DNA of 64,000 nucleotides from the NCBI GenBank assembly GCA_964492425.1, contig CAZBKB010000005.1, positions 1 to 64,000 on the forward strand, written 5' to 3'. A program made the translations under genes and the position numbers. Positions 17,064 to 26,191 of the stretch are shown piece after piece. The DNA comes from LBZV01 sp000993855. GTDB lineage: Bacteria > Patescibacteriota > Microgenomatia > Curtissbacterales > GWA2-41-24. Position 1 is the stretch's first letter. Each line of letters begins with the position of its first letter. Below the pieces are notes generated by a model. It was not told the DNA's origin. It did no database searches and worked only from the letters and a program-made list of their open reading frames with translations.

Positions 17064-18302
17064 ATGCTTTCAACTTTAAAAGGATTATACTTTTCAGACA
17101 CAGGAAAAGACACGATTATCGTTTTTGCAAGTTCAGCTATCAATGTTTTGGCAGCTGGCATCTTTTTTATGCTCTCAGTAAGGATTCTGGGTCCGGCAAA
17201 CTATGGTTTATTTGCAACAGTTGTTGCAACAGGACTACTTGTAGTCAGGTTAACTAATATAGGAATAGACACCGGAATCTTACGTTTTGCAAGCAAGGGC
17301 TCTGCAAGCAATAACGCGGTTCTTTCGCTGGCTTTAAAATCTTACCTCATGCTTGGCGCTTTGGTAGCAGTTATTGGTTTTGTACTTTCGCCACATATAG
17401 CAATTTTTTTAAAACAGCCTCAGATTACGAATCTTCTTCGTATTTCCCTGGGAGCAACAGTTTTTTTTCATTTAACAAATTTGTTTGTCGCTGGTCTTCA
17501 AGCAAACCACCAGTTTGTAAAATCATATATACCACTTATCTCGAATAATTTAATAAGGATAGTTTTGATATTATTAGGTGCCTATTTTTTCACCATTGGC
17601 CTACTCCAACTAACAATAATTTATTTTTCTGTAACTATAGCTTCCTCAGTAATAGGAAAATTGTTATTCCCTATAAGGCTTCAAAAAACTGAGAAACAAC
17701 TAGCCAGCGATTTTTTTAAATTTAATATCTGGATTGGCTTGGCACTTACAATAAGCGCGATTTCTTTTGATAATTACTTTTTGCTCAAATTAACTGGCCC
17801 TATCCAAACAGGTCTTTATGCAGCGCCGTTCAAAATTTTAAATTTTGTATACGAATTCGGCAGTAGCTTTACAAGGGTTCTAGCTTCTCGGTTCTCATCG
17901 TTTGACTCCAACCAAAAAGCGATTAAATTTTCCCAAAAAGCTTTCGCCTTTCCCATATTGCTTGCATGCGGGATGGTTTTTTTGATAATACTAGCGAAGC
18001 CTGTAACTCAGTTAGTACTCGGAAGCGAATATCTTGAATCTGTCCAAATCTTAAGAATACTTTCCGTTGGCTTTATATTTTTCTTTCTTTCAACTGTTCC
18101 TAGTTCAATTATCCTTTATTATTTAGGCAAATCTTCTGTTTCTTTTTTTATAACATTGGTGAAATATACTCTATTTGCATTGCTGCTCTGGATGCTTGTG
18201 CCAACTCAAAAAGCTCAAGGTGCTGCAATATCTTTTACAATCGCGGAAATTGTATCACTGCTTCTTATGTCAGCCTACTCGTTCTACAAAGTGCGAAAAT
18301 GA
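17064..18302 (+). CDS. Wzx-type polysaccharide flippase (MOP superfamily)
   Basis: The 412-aa protein has about 12 membrane helices and the 'FASSAINVLAAGIFFMLSVRILGPANYGLFAT' opening typical of Wzx/RfbX lipid-linked oligosaccharide flippases. It would flip undecaprenyl-linked repeat units to the outer face for the Wzy/WaaL-like enzyme at 29534. A TATACT at 17042-17047 in the 34-bp gap could start a separate mRNA. It overlaps the next gene by 4 bp. Length is normal for the family. Confidence 0.85.
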   Translation: MLSTLKGLYFSDTGKDTIIVFASSAINVLAAGIFFMLSVRILGPANYGLFATVVATGLLVVRLTNIGIDTGILRFASKGSASNNAVLSLALKSYLMLGALVAVIGFVLSPHIAIFLKQPQITNLLRISLGATVFFHLTNLFVAGLQANHQFVKSYIPLISNNLIRIVLILLGAYFFTIGLLQLTIIYFSVTIASSVIGKLLFPIRLQKTEKQLASDFFKFNIWIGLALTISAISFDNYFLLKLTGPIQTGLYAAPFKILNFVYEFGSSFTRVLASRFSSFDSNQKAIKFSQKAFAFPILLACGMVFLIILAKPVTQLVLGSEYLESVQILRILSVGFIFFFLSTVPSSIILYYLGKSSVSFFITLVKYTLFALLLWMLVPTQKAQGAAISFTIAEIVSLLLMSAYSFYKVRK

Positions 18303-19717
18303 AACTAGAAAAATTTTTAGATAAGCACACTGTAATTATCTTTGTTTTATTACTCCTAACTCACTTCATTTTTCTAATTAATACAAAATTCACTCTATGG
18401 CCGGAGATGATGGTCTATCCCTATTTAACAAATAACGGGTTTGATCTTTATACAGATTTAATAAATCCTTACCCACCCTCTTTTATCTTTTTTTTGTCAC
18501 AATTTTCTAAACTATTTAATTACTCGATAACAAGTTATCAATTATTAACATGGACAATAATAATATTTATAGATTTAATAATCTTCCTTCTGACTCAAAA
18601 AATTTTTAAAAAATATTATTTATCAATCACATCTTCAATTTTCTTCACATTTTTTTCAATTCCGTTTGGGATAAATCAATTATGGTTCGATCTTATTCAA
18701 ACGCCTTTAATACTTTTCTCAGCATACAATTTTTATCTTTTTATAAAAGAAAAAAAACTTCAAAACCTAGATTTATCAGTACTTTTTGCGCTTGCAGCGT
18801 TTTTTATAAAGCAGCAAAGTATCTGGCTCATCATTTTTTACGTTTTTGTTGTTTGGATTATTTATAAACGAAAAACATTACCATTGTTTTTAAAAATTAA
18901 AAAAACTTACGTATTTCTCGTTTTGGCAGTTATTGTACATTTGCTGCTATTTTTAAAATTTAAAACACTTCCCGATTTCTTATTTTGGGTTATTTATTTT
19001 CCATTTTTTAAGGCATCGTCAATGCCCGGTTATCTTTCTCTTCCGACACTGAGGCAGCTTTTAACTATATCTGGATTGGCTTTATTTTTTCTTCCTGTGG
19101 CAACAATCAAAAAAAGAGAATTTAAAATAATTCTTCTAAGTTCACTCCCACTCATGCTTTTTGCTTACCCGAGATTTGATTACTTCCATGTTATTCCGGC
19201 CCTTGCAGTCCTATCGCTTCTTGTTGGAAAAAATATTCAGCTGGTTCTGAACTCATCACTAGTTGTAAAAATAGTTGTGACTACTGCAACAGTTATGTTA
19301 TTAGTTTTTAACACACGTTTTTTAAGCAACAACTGGACCACGGAAATAAGATTTTTTGAAAATGATATATTGGCAAGTGCCAGCATGATCTCCATATTCA
19401 CCAGCGAACAAGATAAAATTTATATCCAAAACGGACCGGACCAGTTATTGCCGCTAGCACTTCGCCTACCGCCCAAACCCTGGATAGACGAGTTTCCCTG
19501 GTATCTGGAAAATAACACTTACCAACAAAGGGTAACGTCAGCACTAAAAAATGAAAAAGTAAAATTCATAGTTTATAAGGAATATTCATACGATGGGCAG
19601 TACGAACTTGGTTCATACATCCCACAAGAAATCGCCTCCTATGCCAATAACAACTACGAAAAGTATATTCAGTTATCCGGTGGGCTCTGGCTAAATAAAA
19701 GAAAGTCCTTTAATTAA
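18299..19717 (+). CDS. Multi-spanning membrane protein, putative GT-C
   Basis: A 472-aa protein with about ten helices. The first loop holds 'FTLWPEMMVYPYLTNNGFDLYTDL' followed by 'NPYPPSFIFFLSQF', which has the P-P motif place of GT-C enzymes but only a weak acidic motif. A C-terminal outside part contains 'QNGPDQLLPL'. It is very rich in Phe, Ile, Leu and AT-rich codons. Context, between flippase and GT4, supports a glycan role; function is inferred. Confidence 0.55.
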   Translation: MKLEKFLDKHTVIIFVLLLLTHFIFLINTKFTLWPEMMVYPYLTNNGFDLYTDLINPYPPSFIFFLSQFSKLFNYSITSYQLLTWTIIIFIDLIIFLLTQKIFKKYYLSITSSIFFTFFSIPFGINQLWFDLIQTPLILFSAYNFYLFIKEKKLQNLDLSVLFALAAFFIKQQSIWLIIFYVFVVWIIYKRKTLPLFLKIKKTYVFLVLAVIVHLLLFLKFKTLPDFLFWVIYFPFFKASSMPGYLSLPTLRQLLTISGLALFFLPVATIKKREFKIILLSSLPLMLFAYPRFDYFHVIPALAVLSLLVGKNIQLVLNSSLVVKIVVTTATVMLLVFNTRFLSNNWTTEIRFFENDILASASMISIFTSEQDKIYIQNGPDQLLPLALRLPPKPWIDEFPWYLENNTYQQRVTSALKNEKVKFIVYKEYSYDGQYELGSYIPQEIASYANNNYEKYIQLSGGLWLNKRKSFN

Positions 19718-19754
19718 ATCGGACCTTCTGATATATTCAAAAACAGCTGACATC

Positions 19755-20831
19755 ATGGCCAACATTGCGTTTATAAGTTTTTATTCTGGGGTTGTAGACA
19801 GGGGAGTTGAAACTTTCGTACACGAATTAGCAGATAGACTCTCAAAAAAACACAAAATAACAATTTTCCAGGCCGGTAGCACAATAAATAATCCTGCGGT
19901 AAGAACTTATCAAATAATTTCCAACGCAAAAATACCAAAATCCACTATCAACCCTTTGGCAAAAATATATCTGGATCCGCAATCGTTAAAAATACTCTTA
20001 TTCACGACGAAAGCAATACCAAAACTAATGAGAGGAAAATACGACTTGATAATTCCACTAAATGGTGGTTGGCAGGTTGCAATATGTAAACTGCTCTCGG
20101 CTTTTATGAATTTTAAAATTATGGTTACAGGACAGGCAGGAATTGGCAGTGACGATGCTTGGAATTTATTTTTTCATCCCCACATTTTTATCGCGCTCAC
20201 AAAGGCCCAGACCAGTTGGGCTAAAAAATTAACAAATGAAGTAAAAATATCTAATATCCCCAACGGTGTCGACCTTTCTAAATTTCATCCTAAAATTATG
20301 CCCAAAAAAATCAATCTTCCAAAGCCAATCATTGTATGCGCATCAGCATTGGTACCATACAAAAGAATAGACCTGACAATAAAAGCCGCTGCAAAAGCCA
20401 ACCTAAGCCTACTTTTGTTGGGTGATGGGCAAGACCATGGTTCTTTAGATACACTCGGCAAACGTCTCCTAAAAAATAGGTACTTGAGACTCGTGGTGCC
20501 TCATTCAGAAATCCCTCGCTACTTCAGGGCAGGCAATATCTTTAGCCTAGTATCAAAAACAGAAGCCTTTGGAATCTCGTATATAGAAGCTTTAGCATGT
20601 AACTTACCCGTGGTTTGTACCAACGATGAATCCCGGGCAGAAATTATCGGCGACGCAGGAATTTTAACTTCGCCCCAGGACATCGACACTTATGCAAAAG
20701 ATTTAAAAATTGCCGCAAATACCAATTATCGCAATAAACCTTACAACCAGTCGCTAAAATTCTCGTGGAATAAAATAGCTGAACTTTACGAAAGGGAAAT
20801 TAGGGATTTGACTAGCGGTAAAAATATATGA
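19755..20831 (+). CDS. Family 4 glycosyltransferase
   Basis: A 358-aa GT-B enzyme. The N-terminal half has 'GGVETFVHEL'-type glycine loop in the form 'DRGVETFVHELA', and the C-terminal half has 'VCASALVPYKRIDLTI' and the E-x7-E motif 'SKTEAFGISYIEALACNLPVV' with both glutamates. It would add a sugar on the inner face of the membrane from a nucleotide sugar. A TATATT at 19732-19737 may be a promoter -10 in the 37-bp gap upstream. It overlaps the GT2 gene by 4 bp. Confidence 0.82.
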   Translation: MANIAFISFYSGVVDRGVETFVHELADRLSKKHKITIFQAGSTINNPAVRTYQIISNAKIPKSTINPLAKIYLDPQSLKILLFTTKAIPKLMRGKYDLIIPLNGGWQVAICKLLSAFMNFKIMVTGQAGIGSDDAWNLFFHPHIFIALTKAQTSWAKKLTNEVKISNIPNGVDLSKFHPKIMPKKINLPKPIIVCASALVPYKRIDLTIKAAAKANLSLLLLGDGQDHGSLDTLGKRLLKNRYLRLVVPHSEIPRYFRAGNIFSLVSKTEAFGISYIEALACNLPVVCTNDESRAEIIGDAGILTSPQDIDTYAKDLKIAANTNYRNKPYNQSLKFSWNKIAELYEREIRDLTSGKNI

Positions 20832-21658
20832 CTGTTTCAGTAATAATACCTGTGTATAACGAAGAGAAGTTGATTGCACAGTGCCTGGCGTCCCTAGAAA
20901 AACAGTCGGTAAAAAATATAGAAATTATTGTTGTCGATGATGGCTCGACAGACTCATCAAAATCAATTGCAAAAAAATTTGATATTACAATACTAAAACA
21001 GCACCACAAGGGTCCTGGAAATGCCAGAAACCTTGGAGCAAAAAATGCCAAAGGGGAAATACTCGTTTTTGTCGATGCCGATATGACTTTTGACAAGCAT
21101 TTTATTCGTGATTTAACCAAACCAATCTTCGAAAAAACAGCAATTGGTACCTTTTCAAAAAACGAGATGGTGGCAAATAAAAACAACAGGTGGTCGGTTT
21201 GTTGGAATATAAATAGAAATGTGCCAAAGGATAGGATGCTCTCAGAAAGTTACCCAAATGAAGCGCCGGTTTACAGGGCCATTCTAAAAAGTGAATTCGA
21301 TAAAGTTAACGGTTTTGAAACTTCTGGCGCTTATACAGACGATTGGTCGTTATCGGAAAAACTGGGTCAAAAATCCACAATTGCTCCAGGCGCCATTTAC
21401 TACCACTCTAATCCGTCAACGGCTCGCGAAGTATGGCTCCAGGCAAGGTGGATAGGAAAGAACAAATTTTTAACTGGGAGCGCAATGCGAAAGGTAAAAT
21501 CAATATTTATTTACAGTTTGCCAATGTCACTGCCCATTGCAATATATAAGGCAATACTCAGGCGTTATCCACTTTTTATTTTTTTTAAACTTTTATATGA
21601 CATGGCCATCACGTTCTCTGTAGCCGAATCATTTTTCACAAAGGTGAAATTTAGATGA
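20828..21658 (+). CDS. Family 2 glycosyltransferase
   Basis: A 276-aa GT-A enzyme: 'VSVIIPVYNEEKLIAQCL', 'VVDDGSTDSS', and metal site 'VFVDADMTFDKHF', with 'GAYTDDWSLSEKLG' for the acceptor region. A C-terminal hydrophobic stretch suggests a membrane foot. The gene overlaps both neighbours by 4 bp and sits between a GT4 and a PMT-like gene, so it likely adds one residue of the same glycan or loads a lipid carrier. Donor not deducible. Confidence 0.82.
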   Translation: MTVSVIIPVYNEEKLIAQCLASLEKQSVKNIEIIVVDDGSTDSSKSIAKKFDITILKQHHKGPGNARNLGAKNAKGEILVFVDADMTFDKHFIRDLTKPIFEKTAIGTFSKNEMVANKNNRWSVCWNINRNVPKDRMLSESYPNEAPVYRAILKSEFDKVNGFETSGAYTDDWSLSEKLGQKSTIAPGAIYYHSNPSTAREVWLQARWIGKNKFLTGSAMRKVKSIFIYSLPMSLPIAIYKAILRRYPLFIFFKLLYDMAITFSVAESFFTKVKFR

Positions 21659-23100
21659 GTGCAAAACTACTAATTTTAATAATATCAGCATCAATCCTAT
21701 TAAGGCTTGTGGTAATTAATCAAAGCCTATGGCTCGATGAAGGGATAAGCGTAAGCGTAGCCAGCAATTTAAGCTACAGTGCCATAATAACAGATTTTTC
21801 CCCAGGTGATTTTCACCCCCCATTGCATTATCTTATTCTTAAGCTTTTCATAGACATTCTTGGCCTGTCAGAATTATCAGCCAGGTTGCCTTCCATACTT
21901 TTTGGCTCATCTACTGTGCTGGTTGTATATTTATTGGCAAAAAAACTTTATGACACAAGGACTGCTTTAACAGCGGCGGCGCTCCTGGCAACATCTCCAC
22001 TGCATATTTTCTACTCACAAGAGGCAAGGATGTATTCTCAGGCAACACTCTTCTCACTTACATCACTGTATTTTTTTGTTTCAATTCTTCAAAAGGACAA
22101 GTTTGCCAATTGGATTGGCTTCATAAGCTCCCTCGTGCTCGCGTTGTATACGGATTACATCCCAGGCTTCTTGCTCCCAGCGTACATGGCATATTTATTA
22201 TTTTTTAGAAAAAAACTCAATAAAACCACGATTAAATCCTTCGTCCCCGCATTCATATTAATATTTGCCTCTTTGTTGCCCTGGGCAGGCATATTTTACA
22301 ATCAGTTGAGCATTGGTCTTTCGCTTTCAACTACATCTCCACAGTGGTACGGCGTCATTGGATCTGCCACGCCCAAAGATTTAGGTTTGGTTTTTATTAA
22401 ATTCATTATCGGACAGATTTCAGTTGATAATAACCTTACCTATTTGCTGCTTTTCCTGCCGATTGGCTTGTATGTCATCTTCTTAATCATCATTTCATTT
22501 TTACGTATGAGTGTAACCAGATCAACACTATGGTTTTATCTGCTTCTACCAGTGACCTTATCCTTTTCGGTTTCACTTTTTATACCAGCCTTTTCCTATT
22601 TTAGATTGCTATATGTTTTACCTGCTCTTTATGTCATATTGGCATCAGCCATCAATAATCTTCATTGGACAAAACCAACGATATTCATGCTGACGCTTAT
22701 GCTCGCAGTCAACCTTTTTTCAACGACAATTTACCTTAGGAATACAAAATTTCAAAGAGAGGATTGGAGATCGGCAACATCCTATATCAAGGAAAATAAA
22801 ACCGACAACTCACTTGTTCTTTTCGAATCCAACTATGTGATTAGTTCCTTCGATTACTACAATCGAAGCGAAGTGGAGGCGATAGGAGTTTTAGATAGTT
22901 TTAGCCCGAACCCGGACAAGGTGTCGGATAACGTTAAAACTGCTATCGCTGGAAAAAACAAATTATTCCTGTTCCAATACCTGTCACCGATTTCCGATCC
23001 GCAAGGTATCGTATTCCAATCCCTCATAGAGAATGGATTCAAAAACACAGGTACTAAAGATTTTAGAGGGGTTGGATTCGTTTATGAATTTACAAAATAA
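21655..23100 (+). CDS. GT39/PMT-like membrane glycosyltransferase
   Basis: A 481-aa GT-C enzyme and one of the clearest in the locus: 'QSLWLDEGISVSVA' gives the catalytic acidic motif and 'FHPPLHYLILKLF' the H-P-P-L motif, followed by 'SPLHIFYSQEARMYS', as in dolichyl-/polyprenyl-phosphate mannosyltransferase-like proteins. It has about 11 helices and a short outside C-terminal domain. It would transfer a sugar from a polyprenyl phosphate. Its end overlaps the methyltransferase gene by 17 bp. Confidence 0.82.
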   Translation: MSAKLLILIISASILLRLVVINQSLWLDEGISVSVASNLSYSAIITDFSPGDFHPPLHYLILKLFIDILGLSELSARLPSILFGSSTVLVVYLLAKKLYDTRTALTAAALLATSPLHIFYSQEARMYSQATLFSLTSLYFFVSILQKDKFANWIGFISSLVLALYTDYIPGFLLPAYMAYLLFFRKKLNKTTIKSFVPAFILIFASLLPWAGIFYNQLSIGLSLSTTSPQWYGVIGSATPKDLGLVFIKFIIGQISVDNNLTYLLLFLPIGLYVIFLIIISFLRMSVTRSTLWFYLLLPVTLSFSVSLFIPAFSYFRLLYVLPALYVILASAINNLHWTKPTIFMLTLMLAVNLFSTTIYLRNTKFQREDWRSATSYIKENKTDNSLVLFESNYVISSFDYYNRSEVEAIGVLDSFSPNPDKVSDNVKTAIAGKNKLFLFQYLSPISDPQGIVFQSLIENGFKNTGTKDFRGVGFVYEFTK

Positions 23101-23908
23101 AAATAAAATTTACGATCTTTTTAAAAAACATTTTTGGCGGCAACACCCTGAGTCTGCACTTCGATATGCACCTGTCATATCCGAGATAAAAAAGGTAAAA
23201 ATTCCAAATCCAAAGATATTGGAAATTGGATCAGGATCACTGGGCATGACGCCATACTTTAAACAAAAGATCGATGCGATAGATGTGGATTTTTCAGGAC
23301 CACCATCGCCATATATAAACAAAATAAAAGGTCAAGCATGGAACCTTCCGTTCAAAAAAAACTCTTACGATATAACAATTTCTGTTGACGTTCTGGAACA
23401 TATTCCTCCGCCTTTACGTGAAAAATCTATTTATGAAATAATTAAAGTAACCCGTAAATTAGCATTAATTGTTGTCCCCACATCAACAGCATCTGAAGAA
23501 CAAGACAGGGAACTTCAAAGGCGCTGGAATAATGTCTTCAAAATTAAAAATCAGTTTTTAGATGAGCATGTAAAATATGGCCTACCGCAATCAGAAAAAA
23601 TCCTGGTTTATATAGATAGGAGCAAAAGAGCGCTGAAAAAAGAATTAAAAGTTAAATCTTATCCCAATCTAAACCTTGTCGTAAGAAATATTCTTATGAA
23701 AACATGGATAACTAAAAATAAATATATTTATTATTTGTATTTAAAAGGTTTTCTTCTTCTTGTCCCCATCCTTAAATTTATTAACTTTGGAAAGACTTAC
23801 AGAAGAGTCTTTGTGATAGAATTCGCGAGTCCAGCCAGAACGCAATTTGAGCCGTATACGACTAGTATTGAAAAGGCGAAAATTAAGTTCAAGTGGGGTC
23901 GGCAGTGA
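23084..23908 (+). CDS. SAM-dependent methyltransferase
   Basis: A ~274-aa protein with SAM motif I 'ILEIGSGSLGMTPYF', 'IDAIDVDFSG' and 'ISVDVLEHIPPPLR', a Methyltransf_11-type fold. The chosen ATG at 23084 lies within the end of the upstream gene and starts 'MNLQNKNKIYDLFKKHFW'; an in-frame codon further up (23033) would only add residues read from the GT39 C-terminus. The C-terminal third has a hydrophobic stretch that may contact the membrane. It probably methylates a sugar or lipid-linked glycan. Confidence 0.75.
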   Translation: MNLQNKNKIYDLFKKHFWRQHPESALRYAPVISEIKKVKIPNPKILEIGSGSLGMTPYFKQKIDAIDVDFSGPPSPYINKIKGQAWNLPFKKNSYDITISVDVLEHIPPPLREKSIYEIIKVTRKLALIVVPTSTASEEQDRELQRRWNNVFKIKNQFLDEHVKYGLPQSEKILVYIDRSKRALKKELKVKSYPNLNLVVRNILMKTWITKNKYIYYLYLKGFLLLVPILKFINFGKTYRRVFVIEFASPARTQFEPYTTSIEKAKIKFKWGRQ

Positions 23909-25029
23909 AAATAGGAATAGACATATCTCAAATTGTATACAAGACTGGAGTCTCAACGTATACAGAAAATTTAGTAAAAGCCCTCCTGAAAATAGATAAA
24001 AAAAACCAATATCTACTTTTTGGGACATCACTAAGGCAATACACTAATCTTAATAAATTTAAAAAAGAATTAAATGACACGAGCAAAGTGGATTTTAAAA
24101 TATTCATGGCGCCAATCAGCTCTTTTGAGGTTTTATTTAATAAAATTCATATCTTTAGCATAAACAAATTAATTGGCGATGTGGATGTTCTGCATACATC
24201 GGACTGGATAGAACCAAAAGTTATTTCAACGAAGACTAAAAAGATTACAACAATCCACGATATGGTTCCATTCCTTTTCCCCTCAACGATTCCGAAAAGA
24301 ATTCTTAATAATCAACTGTGCAGAATGGAAATAGTAAAAAAAGAATCAAACATTATACTCACCCCATCCAAAGCAAGCAAAGAAGACATTGTAAAATTTT
24401 TAGATTTTCCAGCGGAAAAAATTAAAGTTACACCAGAAGCTCCCGCAAGGGATTTTAAACCGCAACCAGAGGAAACAATTAATGAAGTATTAGCAAAATA
24501 TAAAATAAAAAGACCATATATTTTATCTGTCAGCACCCAAGAACCACGTAAAAACATTCACAAATTAATAGATGCTTTCGAAAATTTAGTAAAAGATAGA
24601 ACGGATATCACACTAGTTTTAACTGGTAAAAAAGGTTGGGGTCAAGCGCTCGATGTTGTACCAAGCACCATACAGACTGGCTTTGTCACGGAAAAAGAAT
24701 TAATTGCACTTTATGCAGGGTGTAGAGTATTTGTTTATCCATCACTTTACGAGGGTTTCGGGCTACCTGTTCTTGAGGCGATGGCTTGTGGAGCACCGGT
24801 TGTCACATCAAATAATTCTGCAATGGCAGAAATCGCCGAGAATTCTGCCATTCTTGTCAACCCTAGAAGTGATGGCCAAATAAGAAAAGCGATAGAGTTG
24901 GTACTTGATCTTGATCCTGAAAATTACCAAAAGATGGTACGCGCAAGCCTGGACAAAGCGCGTCAATATACATGGGCAAAAACCGCGAAAGAAACCTTAA
25001 ATATTTATGAAGAACTTGCAAGGAGTTAA
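23905..25029 (+). CDS. Family 4 glycosyltransferase
   Basis: A 374-aa GT-B enzyme starting at the GTG that overlaps the upstream TGA (GTGA). The start 'KIGIDISQIVYKTGVSTYTENL' and 'TIHDMVPFLFP' mark the acceptor domain; 'ILSVSTQEPRKNIHKLI' and the intact E-x7-E 'SLYEGFGLPVLEAMACGAPVV' mark the donor domain. It resembles mannosyl- and rhamnosyl-type GT4 enzymes. Another enzyme of the same build follows after 2 bp, so the pair may have arisen by duplication. Confidence 0.85.
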   Translation: MKIGIDISQIVYKTGVSTYTENLVKALLKIDKKNQYLLFGTSLRQYTNLNKFKKELNDTSKVDFKIFMAPISSFEVLFNKIHIFSINKLIGDVDVLHTSDWIEPKVISTKTKKITTIHDMVPFLFPSTIPKRILNNQLCRMEIVKKESNIILTPSKASKEDIVKFLDFPAEKIKVTPEAPARDFKPQPEETINEVLAKYKIKRPYILSVSTQEPRKNIHKLIDAFENLVKDRTDITLVLTGKKGWGQALDVVPSTIQTGFVTEKELIALYAGCRVFVYPSLYEGFGLPVLEAMACGAPVVTSNNSAMAEIAENSAILVNPRSDGQIRKAIELVLDLDPENYQKMVRASLDKARQYTWAKTAKETLNIYEELARS

Positions 25030-25031
25030 GC

Positions 25032-26126
25032 TTGATAATTGGTCTTGACGGAAACGAAGCAAATGTTAATAGTAGGGTAGGCTCCGGTGTATATGCCTAT
25101 GAGCTTCTAAAAGAATTTGCAAAAAGCAAAAATCACAACTTTATTGTTTATTTAAAAGAAAAACCCTTGAACGATTTGCCCAAACAAACGGCAAATTTTA
25201 AATACCGGGTTTTCGGCCCGAAAAAACTTTGGACACAGCTGGCTCTGCCTGTCAATCTCTTAATTGGTAAAAAACCAGATGTTTTCTTTTCGATGGGGCA
25301 TTACGGTCCCAGATTTTCGAAAGTTCCTTACACAATAACAATTTTTGATCTTTCCTACCTCCACTTCCCGGAGCTTTTCAAAAAGAGCGATTTGTATCAA
25401 CTGACCAATTGGTCGGCATATTCTATAAGAGGAGCAAAACACATTTTTGCAATATCAAGATCTACTAAGGATGACATTGTAAAAAATTACAAAGTGGATC
25501 CGTCAAAAGTCACGGTTACATACATGGGTTACGATAATTCGCGGTTTAAGCCTCAAGCAAAGCAGAAAATCGATGTAGTTAAGAAAAAATATAAACTTCC
25601 CGAAGAATACATTATATTTATTGGTACGATTCAACCTCGAAAAAATATTGAATTTTTACTGGAAGCTTTTTCTAAGTTAGGAAACCAAAAATTAAAACTT
25701 GTAATCGTAGGTAGAAAAGGCTGGTTATTCGAGCAGATCTTCCAAAAAGTTAAAGAACTTCAATTGGCTTCAGAGGTGATCTTTACAGGGTATGTTTCAA
25801 ATGCAGATTTGCCTGCATTATTATCCGGCGCAAAACTTTATGTTTCCCCTTCCCTCTGGGAAGGTTTTGGAATTCCTACAATTGAAGCCCAAGCGTGTGG
25901 AGTACCTACTGTCGTTTCAAGCGTTTCATCACTTCCAGAGGTAGTAGGGGAAAGTTCAATACTTATAAATCCAAAAAGCGTTGAATCAATTTCACAGGGA
26001 ATGATTAAAGTTATTCGCGATAACAGCTTGGAAACAAGGTTAATACAAGATGGCTTTCAAAACGCACGACGTTTTTCCTGGGAAAAGTGTGCACAGCAAA
26101 CACTTTCAGTCTTAGAAAAACTATAA
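25032..26126 (+). CDS. Family 4 glycosyltransferase
   Basis: A 364-aa GT-B enzyme with 'IIGLDGNEANVNSRVGSGVYAYEL', 'ITIFDLSYLHFPELF', 'IIFIGTIQPRKNIEFLL' and intact E-x7-E in 'SLWEGFGIPTIEAQACGVPTV'. The start is a TTG at 25032: an AAGGAG ribosome site seven bases upstream decides it, and no ATG fits. It is the last gene of the plus-strand run that began at 11673 and faces a convergent gene. Confidence 0.83.
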   Translation: MIIGLDGNEANVNSRVGSGVYAYELLKEFAKSKNHNFIVYLKEKPLNDLPKQTANFKYRVFGPKKLWTQLALPVNLLIGKKPDVFFSMGHYGPRFSKVPYTITIFDLSYLHFPELFKKSDLYQLTNWSAYSIRGAKHIFAISRSTKDDIVKNYKVDPSKVTVTYMGYDNSRFKPQAKQKIDVVKKKYKLPEEYIIFIGTIQPRKNIEFLLEAFSKLGNQKLKLVIVGRKGWLFEQIFQKVKELQLASEVIFTGYVSNADLPALLSGAKLYVSPSLWEGFGIPTIEAQACGVPTVVSSVSSLPEVVGESSILINPKSVESISQGMIKVIRDNSLETRLIQDGFQNARRFSWEKCAQQTLSVLEKL

Positions 26127-26174
26127 TAAATACAAATATTATTTAAATTTTAATCTAGTGAATTAAATTACGAA

Positions 26175-26191
26175 AAAGTCAGAAAGACTTT
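26175..26191 (-). terminator. Short hairpin plus T-run at the end of the minus-strand GT39-like gene
   Basis: AAAGTC and GACTTT pair around a 5-nt loop, and on the minus strand are followed by a short T-run. The hairpin spans the stop codon at 26179. The stem is weak (6 bp, AT-rich), so efficiency is uncertain. Confidence 0.4.
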